A DNA stretch of 64,000 nucleotides from Apostichopus japonicus. Its lineage: Eukaryota; Echinodermata; Holothuroidea; Aspidochirotida; Stichopodidae. The stretch lies in NCBI RefSeq assembly GCF_037975245.1, contig NC_092568.1, positions 23,276,501 to 23,340,500 of the forward strand. Reading direction: 5' to 3'. The translations under genes and the position numbers were made by a program. This document shows positions 38,465-47,200 of this stretch, in pieces. How positions within the stretch are numbered: position 1 is the first letter of the stretch; every line of letters begins with the position of its first letter. The notes under the pieces are model-generated. The model saw only the letters and a list, made by a program, of their open reading frames with translations, was not told the origin of the DNA and did not search any database.

Positions 38465-38625
38465 TGTTTACATACACCAGGTCTTTTCCATTCGAAGGGT
38501 CTCGGAGGTGCCCTGCTGAAGAACAGGCTTTGATCGATAGCCTCGAATTCAGGGTCTTCGTAAAGCTCTGTACCGGTCCTTCGAAGGTATTCGCGGATAC
38601 TGTCATAACTTCGTCGGAGCGACAT
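17932..38625 (-). CDS. calpain-family protein (classical domain layout), predicted catalytically inactive
   Basis: Ca2+-dependent papain-like protease family. Coding exons in transcript order: 38625-38476, 38068-37999, 37067-36815, 34475-34226, 32890-32790, 32586-32509, 30807-30653, 29767-29604, 28205-27994, 27564-27519, 26882-26814, 24110-24053, 22381-22332 (tentative), 22203-22135, 21352-21274, 20360-20244, 18291-18248, 17958-17932. Total 1992 nt, 663 residues, all phases compatible. Protease core is at about 20-300 ([29 protein letters not shown]), C2-like domain at about 310-475 (GGCRNF, acidic [10 protein letters not shown]), penta-EF-hand at about 495-663. Catalytic Cys76 and Asn260 are present, but His is replaced by Gln232 (KGQAYTVT), so hydrolysis is unlikely. 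EF-hand 3 is canonical; the others are degenerate. The last exon could instead be 17846-17826. Confidence 0.92.
20244..20360 (-). CDS. calpain exon 16: EF-hand 4
   Basis: 117 nt, residues 603-640: [15 protein letters not shown], then [14 protein letters not shown], then CRVKRAF. The loop lacks acidic residues at the first positions, so it is likely non-binding. The helix pattern matches calpain penta-EF-hand domains. Confidence 0.9.
21274..21352 (-). CDS. calpain exon 15: EF-hand 3 (canonical loop)
   Basis: Encodes 26 residues. The loop [12 protein letters not shown] has D, D, S, T and E at the Ca2+-coordinating positions and Gly at position 6, so it should bind calcium. Then comes LRNALSSIG, shared with exon 16. 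Too short to start with a Met. Confidence 0.92.
21520..21583. repeat. (TA)n microsatellite in calpain intron
   Basis: About 64 bp of uninterrupted TA between EF-hand exons 14 and 15. Confidence 0.95.
21713..22122. repeat. long TA-rich microsatellite abutting calpain exon 14
   Basis: About 410 bp of TA repeats broken by GTTTG, CAAAC and GTACA motifs. The long Tyr/Ile reading frames across it are artefacts. A block including TCCTCACGTA (about 21814-21823) duplicates the real exon-14 donor boundary at 22125-22134. Confidence 0.95.
22135..22203 (-). CDS. calpain exon 14: EF-hand 2
   Basis: Encodes 23 residues starting [16 protein letters not shown]. The AAGAATGAAG acceptor makes the exon 69 nt, the length I recall for the equivalent vertebrate exon. 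The donor AAA|GTACGT is followed within about 13 bp by a 400-bp TA-rich microsatellite. Confidence 0.8.
22332..22381 (-). CDS. tentative calpain exon 13 (EF-hand 1 to 2 connector)
   Basis: The preceding exon (24110-24053) ends in phase 1 and the following one (22203-22135) starts in phase 0, so an exon of 2+3n nt is required. This 50-nt segment has the strongest acceptor in the interval (CCTTACCTTCCTTCAG), fits both phases and has a Cys where calpains have the EF2-helix Cys (ESIILNC). The donor GTGTCA is weak. The helix is two residues longer than usual. No better candidate was found. Confidence 0.4.
23411..23691. repeat. (AGGG)n array, about 70 units
   Basis: 281 bp of perfect tetranucleotide repeat on the plus strand in the calpain intron between exons 12 and 13. 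The poly Ser-Leu-Pro-Pro frame on the other strand is an artefact. Confidence 0.98.
25310..25677 (+). mobile_element. TTAA MITE, family T1, copy 3
   Basis: TTAA at both ends; left end AGGGGGTGAAGACTCGCG, right end GTCTTCAATGCCT. Same orientation as the copy at 2400. It lies in the calpain intron between exons 11 and 12. Confidence 0.85.
27892..27962. repeat. (CTAT)/(CTGT)n microsatellite
   Basis: About 70 bp of CTGT units preceded by CTAT units, ending about 31 bp from the calpain exon 9 donor. Confidence 0.95.
27994..28205 (-). CDS. calpain exon 9: C2-like domain
   Basis: Encodes residues 408-477, starting IEDGTEVPL and including [24 protein letters not shown] and GSFILRIYS. These are conserved strands of the calpain C2-like (domain III) sandwich. 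The donor is GG|GTAATG. A (CTGT)n microsatellite starts about 31 bp beyond it. Confidence 0.92.
29199..29568 (+). mobile_element. TTAA MITE, family T1, copy 4
   Basis: The copy with the best matched ends: TTAA, AGGCATTGAAGACTCGCG on the left and GGGGCGAGTCTTCAATGCCT, TTAA on the right. It ends about 35 bp before the calpain exon 8 donor side (exon at 29604). Confidence 0.88.
29995..30390. repeat. complex (TA)/(CA) microsatellite in calpain intron 7
   Basis: About 400 bp of TATA, TATC and CATA units between exons 8 and 7. The Tyr/Ile-rich frames on both strands are artefacts. Confidence 0.95.
32790..32890 (-). CDS. calpain exon 5: catalytic Asn exon
   Basis: Encodes residues 242-274 with [19 protein letters not shown]. 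Asn260 in RNPWG is the third member of the calpain catalytic triad and is retained. The exon ends in phase 2 and continues into KSPEWSLL. Confidence 0.92.
32989..33901. mobile_element. hAT-like element with internal 138-bp tandem array
   Basis: Ends CAGGGGCGTAGCG and CGCTACGCCCCTG, flanked by the 8-bp duplication AATGTAAT (32981-32988 and 33902-33909). Most of its interior is five copies of a 138-bp unit. No transposase. It lies in calpain intron 4, just upstream of the Asn exon. Confidence 0.92.
33035..33724. repeat. 138-bp minisatellite, 5 copies
   Basis: Units begin GATTTGCCGACGGATCTG at 33035, 33173, 33311, 33449 and 33587, an exact 138-bp period with a few substitutions per unit. Contained in the hAT-like element. 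Confidence 0.95.
34226..34475 (-). CDS. calpain exon 4: catalytic His position is Gln
   Basis: Encodes residues 159-241: [28 protein letters not shown], then [11 protein letters not shown]. Active calpains have KGHAY(S/T)VT here. The codon is CAA (34255-34253 on the minus strand), one third-position change from a His codon. The exon is otherwise intact and well conserved. Confidence 0.93.
34645..35445. mobile_element. hAT-like element containing a hairpin and a nested TTAA element
   Basis: Ends CATAGGCGTAGGAG and CTCCTACGCCTATG, flanked by AATAGATA (34637-34644 and 35446-35453). The interior has two direct copies of a block starting GAAAATTCGGGCAATATGCT (about 34708 and 34793), an inverted pair near 34961-34997 and 35345-35382, and a nested element at 35074-35347. 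Confidence 0.9.
35074..35347. mobile_element. nested TTAA-flanked MITE, family T4
   Basis: 274 bp between TTAA duplications, with inverted ends AGCAGCATTTTGCG and CGCAAAATGCTGCT. It is inserted into the arm/loop junction of the hairpin in the surrounding hAT-like element. Confidence 0.82.
36815..37067 (-). CDS. calpain exon 3: catalytic cysteine exon
   Basis: Encodes residues 75-157, beginning [12 protein letters not shown]. Cys76 is the nucleophile position. Asn replaces the common Asp before it (LGDCW in most family members). It ends with EKAYAK, completed in phase 2 with the next exon at LHGSYEAL. Confidence 0.93.
37198..37280. repeat. (TA)n microsatellite in calpain intron 2
   Basis: About 80 bp of TA with a few TTA breaks, upstream (in transcript sense) of the catalytic Cys exon. 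Confidence 0.93.
38400..38462. repeat. (TA)n microsatellite abutting calpain first-exon donor
   Basis: About 60 bp of TA starting only about 13 bp beyond the first coding exon's 5' splice site. Confidence 0.95.
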
Positions 38626-38634
38626 GATGAAATT
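38476..38634 (-). CDS. calpain first coding exon with splice acceptor in the 5' UTR
   Basis: ATG at 38625 follows only nine UTR bases after a TTTTATTTAG acceptor, so at least one non-coding 5' exon must lie further upstream (not located). It encodes residues 1-50, from MSLRRSYDS to FEWKRPG, the usual lead-in to the protease core. I chose the GTATGT donor because it joins in frame to EIVHNPS; the alternative GTGTAT donor one codon earlier would not. Confidence 0.88.
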
Positions 38635-39372
38635 CTAAATAAAACAATTAAATAAAAAGGAATTTTAAATGTTTCCCTTGAAGCTATGAACCAAAATTAG
38701 TGGTCTTCATTTATTCACTTCCCATCAAGTATCACTTTCAGCCCTTTCAAGTATCCTCGTCCTGTGTCCGACTATTTGAATGAGTAAATATGATTCAAAC
38801 TACCATGGCAATAGAGTTGCATATGTCAGGGCTACACATGGGAAAGTGCATAAGGTGGCAAGCAGAGTCTGTATCAATCCGCACGAGTATGTTCTCCCGA
38901 GTGAAAGAGTAAAAAATCTTCATGGTCATTAGAGTGTCGTGAATGGCCAGCTTTATCAAGTGACGGGTAGCGTTTAGCTAGTGAGAATTTCTATCTAGAA
39001 CAGGGGTTCCCTAACTGGGGTAAATGAACCCCCAGGGGTGCGTGAGTCCATCCCAGGGGGTTCATGAGACGTTTGTGAAAGTCAAAATGAGAGTACTCTA
39101 TGTTGAACTAAAATCTGATATATCATATAATTTAGTAATGTACAAAAAGTTGTACCAAACGACAAACTCTTTCGCGTTCCATACGCATATGTTGCCATTG
39201 TAGTACCGTGTCGTGCACAGCGATGTAACCAGGAATTTGCAAGTGGCGGGCGGGGGGGGGGGGGGAGCACATTTTGCGATTGATATGGGGCAGGGTTGTA
39301 AGGAGAATTTTTTGAACAATTGAAGGTCCTTATATGCGATCTGGTGCAATGTTTTGCCAGTTTCATCAGTAT

Positions 39373-39747
39373 CAGTGGCGTAGGAAGGTACTTTTGAGTG
39401 GGGGGGGGGGGGGGCTGAAGACTGATGGCCGGCCTGGGGGAGGGGTCTAAGGGGAGGGGGTGTCCCCCTCCCCTTTGGATTTTTTGGCATTTCCAGGTGG
39501 CCTCAGATGCAATTTGGTGCAATATAGCACACTTCAACCCACCCACTCCATTTTGTATATAATTTTGCATTTTCACCTGGCCTTAGATGCAATTTGGTGC
39601 TCCAAATGAGATTTTTTTCTCATTTGGAAATGAAAAAGGGGTTTTCTGACTTACGAAGCGGGGGGGGGGGCGGAATGATACTTCCGCCCCTCCACATTTT
39701 TCACGGGGGGGGGCTGGCGCCCCCAGCCCCCCCTTCCTACGCCCTTG
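39373..39747 (+). mobile_element. hAT-like element, family H3, copy 1
   Basis: Ends CAGTGGCGTAGGAAGG and CCTTCCTACGCCCTTG, flanked by ATCAGTAT (39365-39372 and 39748-39755). An inverted copy lies at 42989-43357. The interior has G-rich runs and an AGATGCAATTTGGTGC motif. Confidence 0.92.
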
Positions 39748-41304
39748 ATCAGTATCATATGAGATTATATTATCAGCAGATTTTTTTTCCTGTTTGAATT
39801 GTTTTACATGCTCTTTTACATCAGAAAGACAAACATAGTGCTTATTTACAATTTTTCCAGTAGGATGATGTTTGTTTATTGTCCAATGTCTGGACTTTAA
39901 TACATTTGACGAACTTAACTGATGGACAATATAACTTTCATAGTTTGTAAGACAGCCAGATGTGCAGTGGCCTAAAAACAAATATCGTTATCGCAGTGTA
40001 TTAGCCGTGTAATAATTATTTATAGGAAGCGCGTATCACGTACGATTGCTAGCTTAGCTTCATAACATGCTGTTCGTGCAACAACTTAGGACGAATCATA
40101 GAAAGGATGAGAACGCACGTTGTCGTCGTCGTTGTTGCCAACGCTTTGTGACACTCCATCGAATGCGGTTAGGTAATCTATATTTTCATTTTATTACGCA
40201 GTGGCCAACTGTAGGCTTGTAATAGGCTAAAGGATAAATTTAGCTACTAACATCTGCCAAACTAAGTAGCTGAATCAGTAGGCCTGAATGTTACTACGAT
40301 TATAATCGAGTTAACGGAGCTGACGAGTATTCAAGATCAAAAGAGCACTGACAAAAATACCATGCAAAAAAAAAGAAAGAAAGAAGTTAAAAAAGAAATC
40401 GGGGAGTAGTTGTTCCCACTGCTCCCCTGTGGCTACGTCCGTGACCGTGGATGTGCTAAATATATGATTTATGAAACAGACACACAAGCCGCATTACTTT
40501 GAAGTTGGTGTATACGCATGATAGTACGTCGTGAAGATAAAGAGCTGATCTGATCTTGAAGTTTCCAAATAAATATTTGTTTATCTCTTGTTTTTTTTTC
40601 ATTACAATATTACAATACGAACTTGGTCTTTTACGAAGCACTATTATGCGTATTATAGTATAATAATGACTCAGATCGTGTCTCGAAAAGTTGGGGGTTT
40701 GTGGACAACTCTGACATCCACAGGGGATTCGTGTGGGGGGGGGGGGGTAAAGTTAGGGAAACCCTGATCTAGACTTAAAGACCACATTACTTTATGATTT
40801 AGTCTGTTAGTCAATGGGGCCTTGAATAGGCGTATATGCTACCATAAGTATTTAATTATGTGAGATTAAAACTGAATATTTTGAAGTGAAATTACAAAGG
40901 AAAATTCATAAATTTGTATTAGGATGTGAACGTACTTCTATAGGGGTTCAATTTGTCAAATAAAAATTAGTGGAAGGGTCCTACTGGCCAATCTGTGCTG
41001 TCGATCCGGATCGCAAAAAGTGAGGTGTAATTTGAAAGCACTGTAATTTTCGGGGTATGTACCAGATGCCCTATAATAAGAGTGGATCCGGGGATTTATA
41101 CAGAAGGGTTGTGAGGCGAATCTCCTGTAAGTATAGTGTGTAGGTTCTCCCACAGTAGAAAAGTAAAATTTTAGACTTCAAATGGTGCATTTTGTAGCAA
41201 ACTTTAACTACATATCAGGTCTTAACCGTAACGTTTTGACTTTTTTTGGTGAGGTTGAAGTGGGAAAGTACACCCCGGTCTCTGGATCCACGTCTAACTA
41301 AAAC

Positions 41305-41943
41305 CAAGGGTGGCGGAAGCACTTTTAATCTGGGGGGCACCGACATCAAAGGGCACTTTGCAGAAATTCGATTGGACTGATGCAGCCTTATATTTAGTAC
41401 CCTTGATAACTCTTATGGTATTAACTTATTTGCGTATACACATCACTCCATCAACGTGCCCCCCCCCCCCCAAGGAAAATATGCATACTAGCACTGCAAT
41501 ATCCAATGTGCAAATTGGGAAACAAGGAACAAGCTTTCTTTTGAGACAAAATGAGGTGAAATCATGCTAGTTGCTAATGTAGGAATCTTCCGAATTAGAG
41601 TTTATTTCTTGTTAATATCTTAACAATTTTTTTCCATTCGAAATAGTTTTGAGTTTGACCCACAGAAATTCATTAAAAGTCAGGGGCGTAGCCAGGATTT
41701 GCAAAGTTGTATGCACGACTATCTGAGCGGAGCGCCACCATCAGTTGGCGCGGAGCGTACAAGAAAATTTTTGGTTTTACAAACCCCTCAGATGGCCTTC
41801 CCAAGTGTTCATTCTGGTTCCCTGGCCTCTTGCTAACTTGAGACACCTCAATTTTTATGTAGAAAAAGGGCACATTTTTAACCTGAGGAAAAGTGGGGGG
41901 GGGGGGGCACGTGCCCCCTGTGCCCCCGGTTCCGCCGCCCTTG
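41305..41943. mobile_element. hAT-like element, family H2, copy 2
   Basis: Ends CAAGGGTGGCGGAAGC and GGTTCCGCCGCCCTTG, flanked by ACTAAAAC (41297-41304 and 41944-41951). It is a close copy of 16255-16833 with small insertions, including a poly-C run and a 30-bp segment. Confidence 0.92.
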
Positions 41944-42285
41944 ACTAAAACATATGCCCTTGTACGCAGAATGGATGGTGGAGGATGCTCTCAGGATTCG
42001 CATATAAATAATTGAATGGCTCTGATACTAATCTAGGTTAATTAGCCCGGTGTTATACCGTGAATAATTCGTCTATGGTTGTTTGATAGATCATGATAGG
42101 GATGGTTTACTATATATTTGAACATTCACACAACTGTTATTTGGTTATTATTTACATATATGTATGTGAATATATGTATGTGAATGAATCAGGTGGCAAC
42201 AGGTGACAAACGCCTACAGTGGAATTACGACCTTCCTTACAGGTTTCGAACCTCTGGACATACAACCAGCGTCCATAGTCTAGTG

Positions 42286-42881
42286 CAGTGGCGGACTGGG
42301 TCTTAAAACCGGCCCGGGCATTTTCCACCTAGACCGGCCCAATATTCGTTGATGTGCTACTAACATAGAGTGATCGCCATCCTGAGGGAGTGGTCTAAGG
42401 GGAGGGGGCGAGAAGTTAAGGAATGCCTAGATGTAAAATGGTGCTATATTTCTCAATTTTGTAGGTTACAATAATCCTTTAAAGTAACCCAAAAATGATT
42501 TTCCAGAAGCAACACTTACTTAAACTGAGGAAAGTTAAAAACGTAAACAAAAATACACCAAAAAAAATATGTTTTAGACTGGACTTTATTTAGTTTTTCA
42601 AGCATTTTGTGACAACATGCTTGAAAAAATGAAAAAAAAAAACTAACTTAAATCCATTAGCACGGACTGGTTGCCAATTGCACGTTCTTTTGTTACGAAC
42701 GAACTGACTAACTAACATGGTGATGTCATGAACTGATTCCTACATTTAAACATATTTCTACGCAGCCCGTCTGTATTCTATTAACTTCTGTGAAAATGGG
42801 TTGTAATTTTTAATTACCAGGCTCTCCAGCCCACCGGCCCACCGGGAATTGCCCAAATGCCGTGTGGCCAGTCCGCCACTG
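42286..42881. mobile_element. hAT-like element, family H1, copy 2
   Basis: Ends CAGTGGCGGACTGGGTC and GGCCAGTCCGCCACTG, flanked by GTCTAGTG (42278-42285 and 42882-42889). Same family as 13882-14478. Confidence 0.9.
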
Positions 42882-42988
42882 GTCTAGTGGTTATGGTGTC
42901 TGAGTAATATAGCTGCCAGGTACCTCAACGAGAGTGCTCTTAGCATTTTGCTGATCATTACAAACAGAGTATATTCCAGACTACCAAT

Positions 42989-43357
42989 CAAGGGCGTAGG
43001 AACCGGGGGCTGGGGGGCGCCAGCCCCCCCCCCCAGTGAAAAATGTGGAGGGGCGGAAGTATCATTCCGCCCCCCCGCTTCGCAAGTCAGAAAACCCCTT
43101 TTTCATTTCCAAATGAGAAAAAAAATCTCACTTGGAGCACCAAATTGCATCTAAGGCCTGGTGAAAATACAAAATTAAGTTTACAAAATGGAGTGGGTGT
43201 TGAAGTGTGCTATATTGCCCCAAATTGCAACTGAGGCTACCTGGAAATGCAAAAAATTCCAAAGGGGGAGGGGGACACCCCCTCCCCTTAGACCCCTCCC
43301 CCAGGCCGGCCATCAGTCTTTAGCCCCCCCGCTCAAAAGTACCTTCCTACGTCACTG
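42989..43357 (-). mobile_element. hAT-like element, family H3, copy 2 (inverted)
   Basis: Ends CAAGGGCGTAGGAACC and CCTTCCTACGTCACTG, flanked by CTACCAAT (42981-42988 and 43358-43365). It is the reverse complement of the 39373 copy, so the two could pair as a 3.6-kb-spaced inverted repeat. Confidence 0.92.
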
Positions 43358-44018
43358 CTACCAATAGCTTCCCAGAGTTTCGTGGATAGATCCACTCACT
43401 CATCAGGCGATACAGCAGTGCAATGCAAGACTGCATATATACATTTAGATCAGGGCCGTTATTGCTTAGATATAATACAGTAGAACGCACATAGCACGAA
43501 GCCTGAACGACATGGACCGATGATCATCCTGAAAGAAACCTATACTCTGTTAATCTTGGCAGAAACGACATATAGAAACGATAACCCTGCAAGATACCTA
43601 CTCTAATTAATCTGGACAGAGACAATTTCTTTGCACGCCTGCAGGGTGGTTATAACATCTAAAAGCCTTTTCCCAGAGGCACAAATTGCAAAAAGTGCCC
43701 GGATATAGGAATGAATTGTGAGACACGAAGAAAATATAATGATTACGTGACTGTTGCAATGTGTGCTATATAAACTTATATATTGCTGTGTATCTATACT
43801 AAGCAAGTTTTATTTGTACAGAACGTACAGAAGTATAAAAAGCTCAACCAGCATATGTAAGTGCATGGTGCGTGAGTAAAATGTCTCCAGTTGGTTTTCA
43901 TCCACGCATCAATAATTATACACTAGTGTATAACGTTGTATAGCTCATAATATGTGTTGGCCTTCTAAAATACGTTATACGTCAGTGACAGAAGATGCAA
44001 CGCTTACTATAGCAAAGA

Positions 44019-44224
44019 ATGTGTAAAAGTAAGTTGGCCTGACATTTCGATCCTAGCAGGATCTTCTTCAAAGGCTAAATGACAATTGTCAATTGTCACT
44101 TGTCATTTAGCCTTTGAAGAAGATCCTGCTAGGATCGAAACGTCAGGCCAACTTACTTTTACACATTCTCCTACATAGGCTCTCTAGTGGATAAGCAGTT
44201 TGCTAACAGTTTTATTTGATTTTG
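44019..44224. mobile_element. foldback insertion, Penelope-like remnant (putative)
   Basis: A roughly 206-bp insertion flanked by the 13-bp direct repeat ACTATAGCAAAGA (44006-44018 and 44225-44237). Its first two thirds (44016-44169) is a near-perfect palindrome with arms of about 70 bp. The right arm carries a hammerhead-like core. A long irregular target duplication points to target-primed retroposition rather than cut-and-paste. Confidence 0.6.
44109..44150 (+). ncRNA. hammerhead-ribozyme-like motif (degenerate)
   Basis: Order seen: GCCT, then T-TGAAGA (consensus CTGANGA with C changed to T), helix GATCC-TGCTA-GGATC, GAAAC, GTC, AGGC. GCCT and AGGC can pair as stem I, and AC/GT gives a minimal stem III. 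An extra A before stem II and the C-to-T change argue against activity. The mirror copy is on the left arm in antisense. Confidence 0.4.
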
Positions 44225-47200
44225 ACTATAGCAAAGAGAAATATTTCCCGAACAAGTTGGAATTCCTCGCCCATGTTAAATATCCAGTCCCTAACGCAGA
44301 TATGGTTAATGATGGATTATATCCTATAACCTATTGTTGACTGGCTAAACCCTTCTTTACTCCTTGAAAGTTGATATAATAGAAGGTAGGCGTGAGACCA
44401 TCGTCACGGTTGATGTTCTTCCAATTGGTTTAATTTCCTGTGATCACCTTCTTGCTAAATTATGCTTGGAATAATAAACTGGAAAGTTTTCTTAGCTGTC
44501 AAAAAAGCTGTTATAAAATATCGTTTTCCTGTGAATTTTTTTAGATATTGTTATCAAAATAAGTTTTAATAAGTTTGTGTATATAGTGAGTGCCAGTGGG
44601 TACAAATGTATCGAAAAAAAAATTGGAAAAAAAGTGAAGTCGCGAAAGATGGGGTGTCTGACTGACACTGGCCATATCGTCGACGAGTGGCGCGGGTGGG
44701 GGGGGGGGGGTACAGCAGTCGGAATTGTTTGGCTTAAAAATCCATCCAGTTGGATTTTCTGCCACTACCCCCCCCCCCCCCATCCAATCATCAGGCCTTA
44801 TAGCTACGTCCCTGATTTGACCGTAGACAGTATTTCACCACCACTTACCGTGAAACCAACACAAATTACCCGGACCATCAGTCCTTTCTTTCCGCTCTTC
44901 TTCTTTGCTCTATTTTCTGTTTTTTTTATTTTTTTTTAATTTTCATGTTGTCTGTTTTAACGTTATAAGGTTCCCATGCGATTAGGTAAAATTTGCTACA
45001 AGCTGTGTGCAAACGTTTTTTTTGCAAACTATGTGTAAGGCCTATCCAATTGTAAAGTGAAACTACTTATTTCGAGACTACATAGCTATAAGCACTATCT
45101 TTAAAACTCAGTCTAAAATGTTTTAGCACCCCACCCGTCCACCTAAATGAAACTTCTTAGTATTAACTTGGACCGCCAAATCCTTAATAACATCCGCGAA
45201 ATTTTACTCCAAATATTTCTGCCAGTCTTAATAACGGATGTTCTCTTTTACCTGTTACCCTCCTTCATATCCTCGAAAAATGGAAAAGTTCTCCTATCCC
45301 ATTCTTCCTACTAAGCTCAACCTGAGCATCCTCGTATAATAGAACCTTTACTGTACATAAACAAAATTCCACTCGATGAAAAGTCTACAAGAACTATACT
45401 TATTTCTAAACGACGAATAACCGTACTAGTACAAATCTTATTACCTCGAGTTACTTGCAAACCACCTAGTATTAATTTATTATAAACTCAATTCCCCACC
45501 CCCTCCAACATCCCCGAAAAAATATTTTACAACTCTTTCACTCTTTTCTTAGCTCTAAAAAATATCAGAGTTGTTTTCACAATAATTCCTCTAAAAGCGA
45601 CCATCGCCTCAAGAGGTCTCATTTTATAAAGATATACATTCGACAACTATTCAGCAACATTCGGCCAGTATGCAGTCGACAACACCATCTGAAAAACAAA
45701 CAATGCCCCTTCCTATTCTCTATATATACATTTCTCTTTATTCGTATGGCGTACGTCTTAGTAAATAAAATATGGTTCCACACCCAAACATATAAGAATT
45801 AGCACTATTTGCGAATGGATAATTTGAAAGTTCGAAACCTCTAGACAATTTGAAGCATCTAACATTATGCGTTTAATACTGAGAACTTTGAAGCTTACCC
45901 CTTGTAGCAGTAAAGATCTCGAAAAGTACGAAATTCGTGACAGGATGTGAAACAGTCGCACCTTATACAGCTTATTCTTCCACGTTCTGGAGCTAAACTG
46001 ACGAAGTTAACTCTATATACCAACGTGGCAGGCGCTATACGAAAGAGGTGTGACTTTGAATAATAGGCCTACCGACTGGCCTGGATTAAGAGAACTGATT
46101 TCCATTTAAAGAGATAGTGTATAACCACCAGGGCCTAACGAGGATTAGCAGAGAGTAGCCTATAGCTACTTGAATGCATCATTGCTATGTATGGTCATGT
46201 ATATTATCCATCCATCCATCCATCAATCTATATTAGTACTAATTTAATACAAATAAAAAATATATAACAAATTGTGCTTGCGATGTTTGAAAATCATACA
46301 TACTTCTGCAAACCATAGATACTTCTGCAAACACCGAGTTCATCAATATGTCAAAGATCACAGTTAATGACCATGAAAAGCACCCACTGTATCCTGTAGT
46401 GCCTACTCAAGTATTTTCTAAATATTACCACAAAAGTTTAAGAATTCCTCATGTCTTGCCAAATTATAGAATCCAATTATTGCAGAAAATCCTTTATTTA
46501 CCGTTATGCAATCTTTATTCAAACAGAAATATTCAATTTGAGACATTTGAAACTTTAATATTATATACTAAAATATTTAGTTTCGTACTAATACGTAAAT
46601 CTTAACACTCATATATATTTTCTTTATTTGTATTCTTAAAATTCCTAATCATAATTTTTTCATACTGGAATTACTCAATGAAATGAGACATAATCTACTG
46701 CTAACAATTGATTCGCTTTAAATCATATTTCCAATCACCGTTTAGACCAATCCATAAAACACAGGTCAAGGATATAATGGAGTAGAACGAGAAATAAACA
46801 ATAGGTCGATATATTGTATCGAATGAGATCGCCTGTTGCGGGTAGGCCTATATTGCACTTTTAATGAAGGGTCACCGCAAATACTATTATTTTATATATT
46901 GTTATGATGCAGGCATGCTGCTTTAAAGGTTTGCTACGCTAATTGCTGTGATGCACGTCTTAAATGGTTATGTATCATTTTGCTAATTTTTAAACGTAGA
47001 GCACAATCAGTGCAGTTCCAACGCTTTCATATAGTGTAAAACATGAATGTCAGAAATTGAAATTACCGGTACTCTGCAAATTCTCTAGAATGTAGATGTC
47101 AAAGTTCTAACGGTTCAAGTGGGGAAGCCCCACTGGACGCTGCATCACTTTCAGATATTCTCGTTTCTTTCATATAGGCCTAGTGATTTTTAAATACTCA

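Noticed and set aside
42240-42920. tRNA-like box A (TAGTCTAGTGGTTATGG) around the H1 hAT copy, with a GGTTTCGAACC block nearby
   Set aside because: The box-B-like block lies on the wrong side and no cloverleaf can be drawn; at most a fragment of a tRNA-derived SINE.
44690-44815. G-run/C-run block ending CTACGTCCCTG
   Set aside because: Resembles the right end of a hAT-like MITE, but no left end or target duplication is visible.
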